DNA of 5,155 bases from Balneolaceae bacterium (lineage in GTDB: Bacteria > Bacteroidota > Rhodothermia > Balneolales > Balneolaceae), in the NCBI GenBank assembly GCA_007118525.1, contig SKRK01000078.1, forward strand, positions 1 through 5,155, written 5' to 3'. Positions 1-5,155 of this stretch are shown here, in pieces. The notes under the pieces are model-generated. The model worked only from the letters and a program-made list of their open reading frames with translations. It had not been told where the DNA came from and made no database searches. Numbering within the stretch: the stretch's first letter is position 1; every line of letters starts with the position of its first letter. The position numbers and the translations under genes are program-made.

Positions 1-947
1 AGCCTGGTACCCACGCCATATATATCAATAGGGGCGTCCTGAGTTTTTAAACTTGTTATAACACGCTCATCGAGCTGATTGGAAGCCGCTATTTTAACAT
101 TTGGAAAACCGGCATCGTCAAGCATTGTCCTTGATTTTCGCGAAAAGTAGGCCAGATCACCGCTGTCGAGTCGAATAGCACTCAACTGATAGCCTTTATC
201 TTTAAGCTCTTTAGCCACGGTTATGGCATTAGGCAGGCCGCTTCCCAGTGTATCATACGTATCAACCAACAAGATTGTATTATCCGGATAATGCTCTGCA
301 TATGTTCTGAATGCGGTAAGTTCATCCTCAAAAGACTGAACCCATGAGTGCGCCATTGTACCGCCGGCGGGAATTGAAAACCGTTGAGCAGAGTAGACAT
401 TGGATGTGCCGTCAAATCCACCAATCATGGCAGCTCTTGTAGCATGGATTCCGCCCAGTCCCTGAGAGCGCCTTAAGCCAAAGTCTAAAACTACAGAATT
501 CTCCCCGGCAGCTACTTTAATTCGAGAGGCTTTGGTGGCAATAAGCGATTGAAAGTTTAAAATATTGAGCAGCAGTGTTTCGATGAGCTGAGTCTCAAGC
601 AGATCTCCTTCAACCCGAAGAATGGGTTCATTAGGAAAAACAATTTCACCTTCGCGAGCCGAATAGATATTCCCTTTAAACTGAAACGATTCCAGATACT
701 CTATAAACCTTTTGTCGAAACCCTCTTTTTTTAAATAATCAGTTTCTGACTCACTGAACGTTAGGTGTTTGACGGTTTCGATTAGTTCTTGAATTCCGGC
801 ATAAACCACATACCCTCCATTGAATGGAATTTTTCTGAAAAAGTAGTCGAATGTTGCCGTTTTCTTATGCCTTCCCGACAGGAAATAACCCTGTGCCATG
901 GTTAATTCGTAGTAGTCGGTGTAAGAGGCCGGATTGTCTATATACAT
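1..947 (-). CDS. pncB: Nicotinate phosphoribosyltransferase, C-terminal end missing (cut by left edge)
   Basis: Cytosolic enzyme of NAD salvage: nicotinate + PRPP (+ ATP) gives nicotinate mononucleotide. Read from the ATG at 947-945, 315 complete codons are open to the left edge without a stop. The N-terminus has the family signature YTDYYELTMAQGYF (residues 9-22), followed by FFRKIPFNGGYVVYAG (36-51). Further on are DFGLRRSQG (155-163), GTMAHSW (196-202) whose His200 matches the histidine phosphorylated in characterised family members, LLVDTYDT (226-233), RLDSGDL (259-265), SNQLDE (289-294) and YGVGTR (310-315). From memory, family members run about 390-490 residues, so roughly a quarter to a third is missing. 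Met17 is an unlikely start because it lies inside the conserved N-terminal motif. No clear Shine-Dalgarno sequence or TAnnTTTG promoter is seen upstream. The gene is transcribed away from the lipoprotein gene. Family assignment is very secure. Confidence 0.96.
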   Translation of the reverse strand, partial: MYIDNPASYTDYYELTMAQGYFLSGRHKKTATFDYFFRKIPFNGGYVVYAGIQELIETVKHLTFSESETDYLKKEGFDKRFIEYLESFQFKGNIYSAREGEIVFPNEPILRVEGDLLETQLIETLLLNILNFQSLIATKASRIKVAAGENSVVLDFGLRRSQGLGGIHATRAAMIGGFDGTSNVYSAQRFSIPAGGTMAHSWVQSFEDELTAFRTYAEHYPDNTILLVDTYDTLGSGLPNAITVAKELKDKGYQLSAIRLDSGDLAYFSRKSRTMLDDAGFPNVKIAASNQLDERVITSLKTQDAPIDIYGVGTR

Positions 948-1096
948 TAATAAATCAGGGTCTGTTTAATATGTTTAAAATAACAAAGGCTTTACTATCT
1001 ATAAAATTTGATTCGCACAGACATCAGTAATTCATTGCCAGGTAAAAATATAAACTTAATGAAAGTGAAAAGAGGTACGATTTTCAAAAAAGGACG

Positions 1097-1128
1097 TTAA
1101 AGAAGCGACTGAAATTTCTCTATATTTG
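1097..1128 (+). promoter_or_regulatory. Probable Bacteroidetes-type promoter of the lipoprotein-mscS unit
   Basis: TATATTTG at 1121-1128 matches the Bacteroidetes -7 consensus TAnnTTTG at every fixed position. A TTA at 1097-1099 lies 21 bp upstream and resembles the -33 TTG element with one mismatch; the usual spacing is about 19-21 bp. Transcription would then begin near 1133-1137, just ahead of the ATG at 1153, leaving a leader of about 16-20 nt with no Shine-Dalgarno sequence. The match is seen in the sequence; its function is inferred from the known consensus of the Bacteroidetes primary sigma factor. Confidence 0.6.
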
Positions 1129-1152
1129 AGATCATTATATTTAAAATTGCAT

Positions 1153-2856
1153 ATGTACTTTCGTTTATCAGAAAAATTCTTGCTGCTTATTGCCATGGTT
1201 ACCCTATTTGCAATGAGTTGCGCAACACCGATAGCACCTTCAGGCGGTCCTCCCGACACGGAAGGGCCATGGGTTGTTGAGACCTATCCAGCCAGCGGGA
1301 CAACCAACTTTGACGGACGTGAAGTTCGGTTTACATTCAATGAATTTATTGACCGAAATTCATTCAGGCAGAATGTAAGTATTGAACCCGATCTTGGAAT
1401 TGAATTTGAAACCGGATTTCGACGAAGAACAGCTACAGTGGAATTTTCCAGGCCGCTTCCTGAAAATACAACCGTTGTGATTAAGGTAGGGGTTGATGTA
1501 AGGGATACAAACAGAAATAAGATGACCAGCTCTTACGATTTAGCGTTATCAACAGGTGATGTTCTTGACGACGGAGAGGTTTCAGCAAGATTACTGGATG
1601 CAAAAACAGGCAGACCTGAAAGTGGCAAGCGCATATTCCTGTACCGTGAACCCTTCGACTTTTCCGAAAGAGCAAACTATGTGGCACAAACAGATACTTC
1701 AGGTACAGTTGAGTTTGGATACCTTAGTGAGGGTTCTTACAGAGCTATTTGGGTGAATGATATAAACCGAAACCGTATTTGGGAGCCTGAAAGAGAGAGA
1801 GCACAACCCTTTAGTGTTGAATCGTTTGAACTGGGCAGAGGAGAGCGCGCTGAACTGGGTACACTCTTTTACACAATACCGGATACAATTGCACCCAGAA
1901 TCGAAGGAGTGGGCCTTTTATCGGAAAGACGATTGCGGCTGCGTATGTCGGAAACCGTTAAATGGGACCACGGAGCTAACTTTTCGGTTACCGACACCCT
2001 GGGCAACGAGCAGACAACAGCGTGGCCGCTTTATATGTCAGAGTCTGACCCGAATGTTTTATTTGCCCAAACTGACAATGCCCTTACCGATACGCTAATC
2101 TACACGCTGGAACCAAGAGGCTTTTCCGATGCGGCAGGAAACAGGTTAATTGTTGATTTCTCACCTTTTACCGGTTCCTCTGAACCTGACACGACCGGCC
2201 TTAGAACCATCTCTCACAATACAGGCAGCGGTCTCTTTCCGGATGAGCCGCTGGAAGTGAAATATTCAAAGTTTATCGATGATAATGCAGTTATCGATTC
2301 ACTGCTGGTGTTTGAGGGGGATCAGATGTTTGCTGATTGGCAGAATGCAGAAATTGACAGGCATATCTTGCGTATTTCACCACAAGATGAAGTCTGGCAG
2401 AGTGGACTCAGATACGAGTTCAGGGTTTGGAACCCTTGGGAATCGGAACATGAACGAATTAATCCAGACTTTTGGCAGCGCAATCAATTGGGCAGTATAG
2501 AAATTGACGTGGAAAATGGAGATCCTGAGATTATAAAGTATCTTCAACTGACAGATAAGGATAACAGTATTCTGGTTGATACAACATTTACTGAATCCAT
2601 TACCATCGACAATTTACCGCCTCTGGAATACAAGGCAATTGTCTTTGAAGATGTTAATGGTAATGGCAGATGGGACTCGGGTTCAGTAGATCCGTTTATA
2701 AAGCCGGAGCCTTATGCAATACGCAGGTCCATACCTGTCCGGGAAGGTTTTACCTCTGAAGTGTCTCTCGAGTTTCCCGCAAAAATAGAAATAGTTGAAG
2801 TGGAAGATGACCCTTTATTTGATGAACCGGAAATAGAAGAAGGAAATAATGATTGA
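1153..2856 (+). CDS. Secreted lipoprotein with Ig-like (Big_5/SbsA-type) domains
   Basis: A 567-residue predicted envelope lipoprotein of unknown exact role. The N-terminus has R4 and K8, a hydrophobic stretch (9-20) and a lipobox-like AMSC, so Cys23 would be lipidated. Residue -3 is Ala rather than the usual Leu. A short PSGGPPDTEGPWVV linker (29-42) follows, as in Ig-like lipoproteins common in Bacteroidetes. I read an Ig-like Big_5-type domain (about 41-135, with FTFNEFIDRNSF), a CnaB-like beta-sandwich (about 142-240) ending in DINRNRIWE, two further Ig-like segments (about 245-340 and 345-428), a second beta-sandwich (about 445-540) with DVNGNGRWDSG, and an acidic tail (548-567). The open frame begins at TTG 1126, but that codon lies within the probable -7 promoter box, so ATG 1153 is chosen; it also gives a normal signal peptide. 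The end overlaps mscS by 8 bp. Lipoprotein and Ig-like character are fairly secure; function and domain borders are not. Confidence 0.85.
   Translation: MYFRLSEKFLLLIAMVTLFAMSCATPIAPSGGPPDTEGPWVVETYPASGTTNFDGREVRFTFNEFIDRNSFRQNVSIEPDLGIEFETGFRRRTATVEFSRPLPENTTVVIKVGVDVRDTNRNKMTSSYDLALSTGDVLDDGEVSARLLDAKTGRPESGKRIFLYREPFDFSERANYVAQTDTSGTVEFGYLSEGSYRAIWVNDINRNRIWEPERERAQPFSVESFELGRGERAELGTLFYTIPDTIAPRIEGVGLLSERRLRLRMSETVKWDHGANFSVTDTLGNEQTTAWPLYMSESDPNVLFAQTDNALTDTLIYTLEPRGFSDAAGNRLIVDFSPFTGSSEPDTTGLRTISHNTGSGLFPDEPLEVKYSKFIDDNAVIDSLLVFEGDQMFADWQNAEIDRHILRISPQDEVWQSGLRYEFRVWNPWESEHERINPDFWQRNQLGSIEIDVENGDPEIIKYLQLTDKDNSILVDTTFTESITIDNLPPLEYKAIVFEDVNGNGRWDSGSVDPFIKPEPYAIRRSIPVREGFTSEVSLEFPAKIEIVEVEDDPLFDEPEIEEGNND
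2840..2844 (+). promoter_or_regulatory. Ribosome binding site of mscS within the lipoprotein coding end
   Basis: AAGGA (within GAAGAAGGA) lies 4 nt before the ATG at 2849. It is the only clear Shine-Dalgarno-like sequence before a gene start in this window. It supports the overlapping start at 2849 over the later in-frame Met8 at 2870. Because it sits inside the last codons of the upstream gene, translation of the two genes is probably coupled. Confidence 0.6.
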
Positions 2857-3721
2857 GTCAACCTTGGAAATGGTTTATCAGTATCACACTGCAATTAAAG
2901 TGATATTGATCATTATTTTAACAATTATTGTCAACAGAATTGCCAAAAAGCTCTACAAGAAGTTTATCCATGGCAATAGTGATATAAGTGCAAGTGACCT
3001 GACAAACTATAAGTTTATAGAGCATTCACTTGCGTCAATTATCTATCTGGTCGGTTTTAGTTTTGCCATATGGCACATTGATTTTTTAAAACCAATTGCG
3101 CAATCACTGGTTGCCGGTGCAGGTATCCTGGCAATAGCTATTGGTTTTGCCTCTCAGCAGGCGCTTGGAAACATAATCAGTGGTATATTTATTGTGATAT
3201 ATAAACCCTATGTACTCAACGACCGGATCTCATTGAGGGGAGATTTACGAGGTGTTGTAGAAGATATTAGCCTGCGGCATACTGTGATAAGGAACTTTGA
3301 AAATCAGAGAATTATCATTCCCAACTCTGTAATCAGCAACGAGGTGTTGATCAATTCAAACTACAGCGATACCAAAATTTGCCGGTTTATCGAGGTGGGT
3401 ATCAGTTACGGTTCCAGTATTGATCTTGCCAAATCGATTATTGCCGATGAGATCGCAAAACATCCCCTATGTATTGATATACGCTCTGAAGAGGATATTG
3501 AAAACGGCGCGCCGAGAGTAATGGTCAGGGTATTAAGTCTGCTGGATTCATCCGTTATGATCAGGGGTTGGGCATGGGCAAAGGATGCTCCGGATGCTTT
3601 TATACTGCAGTGCGACACCACAGAGAGTATTAAAAAGCGTTTTGACAAAGAAGGAATTGTTATTCCATTTCCTCAAAGAACAGTTAGTTATCTGCAACCG
3701 CCTAAGGAAGCAGACGTGTAA
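2849..3721 (+). CDS. mscS: Small-conductance mechanosensitive channel, MscS family
   Basis: Inner-membrane channel of 290 residues, close in size to E. coli MscS (286). The family forms homoheptamers that open under membrane tension to release solutes on hypo-osmotic shock. Three hydrophobic segments are visible: TM1 about 14-33, TM2 about 58-76 and the pore-lining TM3 about 82-118. TM3 carries the Gly/Ala-rich GAGILAIAIGFASQQALGN (90-108) and ends with YKPY (118-121). The beta domain follows, with NQRIIIPNSVISNEVLIN (152-169) matching the family 'IPN..I....I.N' pattern, then the alpha/beta vestibule domain to a PFPQ motif (273-276), comparable to FPYPQ in E. coli. The TM3 position equivalent to E. 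coli hinge Gly113 appears to be Gln104, with Gly at 107; I believe such substitution is common in distant homologues. The gene starts inside the end of the lipoprotein gene (ATGATTGA overlap), which implies co-transcription. The family call is secure; orthology to a particular E. coli paralogue is not. Confidence 0.94.
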   Translation: MIESTLEMVYQYHTAIKVILIIILTIIVNRIAKKLYKKFIHGNSDISASDLTNYKFIEHSLASIIYLVGFSFAIWHIDFLKPIAQSLVAGAGILAIAIGFASQQALGNIISGIFIVIYKPYVLNDRISLRGDLRGVVEDISLRHTVIRNFENQRIIIPNSVISNEVLINSNYSDTKICRFIEVGISYGSSIDLAKSIIADEIAKHPLCIDIRSEEDIENGAPRVMVRVLSLLDSSVMIRGWAWAKDAPDAFILQCDTTESIKKRFDKEGIVIPFPQRTVSYLQPPKEADV

Positions 3722-3730
3722 AACCTGTAA

Positions 3731-3766
3731 AGAAACTGATAAAAACTCGTTCAGGTAGCAGTTTTT
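3731..3766 (+). terminator. Weak terminator candidate after mscS
   Basis: Starting 10 nt after the mscS stop, AGAAACTG (3731-3738) can pair with CAGTTTTT (3759-3766) over 8 bp including one G-T pair, leaving a 20-nt loop. An alternative fold pairs AAAAACT (3741-3747) perfectly with AGTTTTT (3760-3766) around a 12-nt loop. Both stems are A/T-rich and the T run is itself part of the stem, so stability is low. It may be a weak terminator or chance in AT-rich spacer. Confidence 0.3.
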
Positions 3767-3776
3767 CTCTGAGAAT

Positions 3777-3795
3777 CGTTATCTTTTTGGTAACG
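3777..3795 (+). repeat. Small perfect hairpin in the spacer before icmF
   Basis: CGTTATC (3777-3783) pairs with GGTAACG (3789-3795) over 7 bp with one T-G pair, around a loop of five T. No T run follows, so it does not look like an intrinsic terminator. It lies 29 nt upstream of the icmF start and could be an operator, an mRNA leader structure or chance. Confidence 0.3.
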
Positions 3796-3824
3796 CTTCC
3801 ACGGTTAAATATTGAAATCAATTT

Positions 3825-5155
3825 ATGTCAGAAGGATCAGTTAAATCTACAAGTTCGACCAAAAAAAATTCCGTTTCTACTAACGGATATCAACCCATAA
3901 AAAAGTACACCCCAAAAAACAAAATTCGATTTGTTACCGCCGCAAGTCTTTTTGACGGGCACGATGCCAGCATCAACATAATGCGGCGTATTCTGCAGGG
4001 CACCGGGGCAGAAGTGATCCATTTGGGGCATAACCGGTCGGTTCATGAAATTGTGAACTGTGCTATTCAGGAAGACGCACAGGGTATTGCCATTAGCTCG
4101 TACCAGGGCGGCCACATGGAGTATTTTAAATATATGGTTGACCTGCTTAAAGAGAAGGATGCCTCACATATTAAAGTGTTTGGCGGCGGTGGCGGGGTTA
4201 TAGTGGGAAGTGAGATTTCTGAACTTCATGCCTATGGAGTAGAACGAATATTCTCGGTTGAAGATGGCAGTGAAATGGGCCTTCAGGGAATGATCAATCA
4301 CATGTTGGAAAGATGTGATTTTGATACCGTTAAAATTGCACCGGCCGATCCCCAAGAGATTACCAATCGCGTAACCAACTCCATATCCCGTGGAATTACA
4401 GCCCTTGAAAACGGGCTGGAAGAGTATCTAAAATTTGACGGAAATGACTTAGTAATCAATAAAAAGAAGAAACTAACCTCCGGAAAGGCGGCTCCAATCC
4501 CGGTATTGGGTATTACAGGTACAGGTGGAGCCGGAAAGAGTTCACTCACCGACGAAATCATTCGGCGTTTCATTACAGAATTTAAAGAGTTAACCATTGG
4601 TGTAGTATCGATTGATCCATCTAAAATTAGAACCGGCGGAGCACTGCTGGGTGATCGTATTCGGATGAACAGCATTGATACCGACCGTGTATTCATGAGG
4701 AGTTTGGCAACCCGCGCATCCAATAAATCAATCAGTGATGCTGTTCAGGGTGTGATAGAGATCTATAAAACTGCAGGATTCGATCTGATTATTGTAGAAA
4801 CAAGCGGTATTGGGCAAAGCGGTGCAGAGATCGTTGAAATATCAGACATTCCGATCTACGTAATGACGCATGAGTATGGAGCTGCAACACAGCTGGAGAA
4901 GATCAACATGCTCGACCTGGCCGACCTTGTGGTGCTGAATAAATTTGAGAAGAAAGGATCTCTGGATGCTCTTCGCGATATACGGAAACAGATACAGCGA
5001 AACAGGGGAGAGTGGCATGAAAAACCGGTAAATATGCCCGTCTATCCCACTATTGCGGCCCAGTTTAATGATGAGGGAGTTCACAGGTTATTCTCCGCCA
5101 TCGTAGACAGAATAAACGACCGTTTTCCACTGGAATGGAAAACAGAGCTCTATAC
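3825..5155 (+). CDS. icmF: Fused isobutyryl-CoA mutase IcmF, N-terminal part (cut by right edge)
   Basis: IcmF is a cytosolic fusion of an adenosylcobalamin-dependent mutase and its G-protein chaperone. It interconverts isobutyryl-CoA and n-butyryl-CoA, and some members act on other branched acyl-CoAs. Of 443 codons present, residues 1-33 are a Ser/Lys-rich tail. Residues 34-165 are the B12-binding domain, with DGHDAS (44-49; His46 is the expected lower axial cobalt ligand), SSYQGGH (91-97) and a five-Gly loop (120-124). The MeaB-like G-domain (about 225-435) has a P-loop GTGGAGKS (232-239), [19 protein letters not shown] (264-282), ETSGIGQSG (325-333) and LNKFEKKG (371-378). The domain order B12-GTPase distinguishes IcmF from separate MeaB/ArgK and from ordinary methylmalonyl-CoA mutase. 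Family proteins are, from memory, near 1,100 residues, so the linker and substrate-binding TIM barrel lie beyond the edge and substrate preference cannot be read. An in-frame TGA at 3813-3815 fixes ATG 3825 as the first possible start. There is no Shine-Dalgarno sequence before it and no recognisable cobalamin riboswitch. Confidence 0.95.
   Translation, partial: MSEGSVKSTSSTKKNSVSTNGYQPIKKYTPKNKIRFVTAASLFDGHDASINIMRRILQGTGAEVIHLGHNRSVHEIVNCAIQEDAQGIAISSYQGGHMEYFKYMVDLLKEKDASHIKVFGGGGGVIVGSEISELHAYGVERIFSVEDGSEMGLQGMINHMLERCDFDTVKIAPADPQEITNRVTNSISRGITALENGLEEYLKFDGNDLVINKKKKLTSGKAAPIPVLGITGTGGAGKSSLTDEIIRRFITEFKELTIGVVSIDPSKIRTGGALLGDRIRMNSIDTDRVFMRSLATRASNKSISDAVQGVIEIYKTAGFDLIIVETSGIGQSGAEIVEISDIPIYVMTHEYGAATQLEKINMLDLADLVVLNKFEKKGSLDALRDIRKQIQRNRGEWHEKPVNMPVYPTIAAQFNDEGVHRLFSAIVDRINDRFPLEWKTELY

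Noticed and set aside
1001..1010. ATAAAATTTG as a second plus-strand -7 box
   Set aside because: It fits TAnnnTTTG, one base longer than the consensus, and lies over 140 bp from the gene start, while a full match exists at 1121-1128.
1031..1063. Inverted repeat TTCATT/AATGAA in the divergent intergenic region
   Set aside because: Only 6 bp with a 21-bp gap in AT-rich DNA, so expected by chance; not supportable as an operator.
1792..1801. (AG)5 microsatellite as a possible phase-variation tract
   Set aside because: It is only five units, within a continuous frame encoding ERERA. It is too short to suggest programmed slippage.
1814..2098. Open frame of 94 codons on the plus strand in another frame
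   Set aside because: It is an out-of-frame shadow inside the lipoprotein gene, with no plausible start context and an unstructured composition.
3722..3824. Cobalamin riboswitch ahead of the B12-dependent icmF
   Set aside because: The spacer is too short for the usual aptamer of about 200 nt and I see no B12-box-like GCCACTG.
3837..4115. Open frame of 92 codons on the minus strand
   Set aside because: It is antisense to the start of icmF. The forward frame carries the B12-binding signature here.
4298..4723. Open frame of 141 codons on the minus strand
   Set aside because: It lies wholly antisense to the icmF B12/G-domain coding region, whose protein motifs are unmistakable, and its translation resembles no known family.

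Overview
The window is chromosomal DNA of ordinary appearance, most likely from the Bacteroidota/Balneolota/Rhodothermota side of the FCB group. Three things suggest this. A lipoprotein of the 'PSGGPPDTEGP' Ig-like type is common in that group. The plus-strand gene is preceded by a perfect match (TATATTTG) to the Bacteroidetes -7 promoter motif TAnnTTTG. Several starts lack a Shine-Dalgarno sequence. Placement in Balneolota is my impression from the proteins, not a demonstrated fact. No mobile element, tRNA, rRNA, CRISPR array or phage gene is visible.

Layout: (1) 1-947, minus strand, the N-terminal two-thirds of a nicotinate phosphoribosyltransferase (NAD salvage), cut by the left edge. (2) 948-1152, a divergent intergenic region holding a probable plus-strand promoter. 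(3) 1153-2856, plus strand, a secreted lipoprotein of 567 residues built of Ig-like/beta-sandwich domains. (4) 2849-3721, plus strand, a small MscS-type mechanosensitive channel overlapping gene 3 by 8 bp, so the two are almost certainly one transcription unit. (5) 3722-3824, a 103-bp gap with two small inverted repeats, one a weak terminator candidate. (6) 3825-5155, plus strand, the N-terminal part of a fused isobutyryl-CoA mutase (IcmF), containing the B12-binding domain and the MeaB-like G-domain and cut by the right edge before the substrate-binding barrel.

The genes do not form one obvious pathway. PncB feeds NAD synthesis. The lipoprotein and MscS pair belongs to the cell envelope. IcmF rearranges branched acyl-CoA using adenosylcobalamin. 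I found no convincing new system. The points most worth a second look are the overlapping lipoprotein/channel pair, the promoter that decides the lipoprotein start, a duplicated D-x-N-x-N loop module in the lipoprotein, and a Glu in place of Asp in the G4 motif of IcmF.
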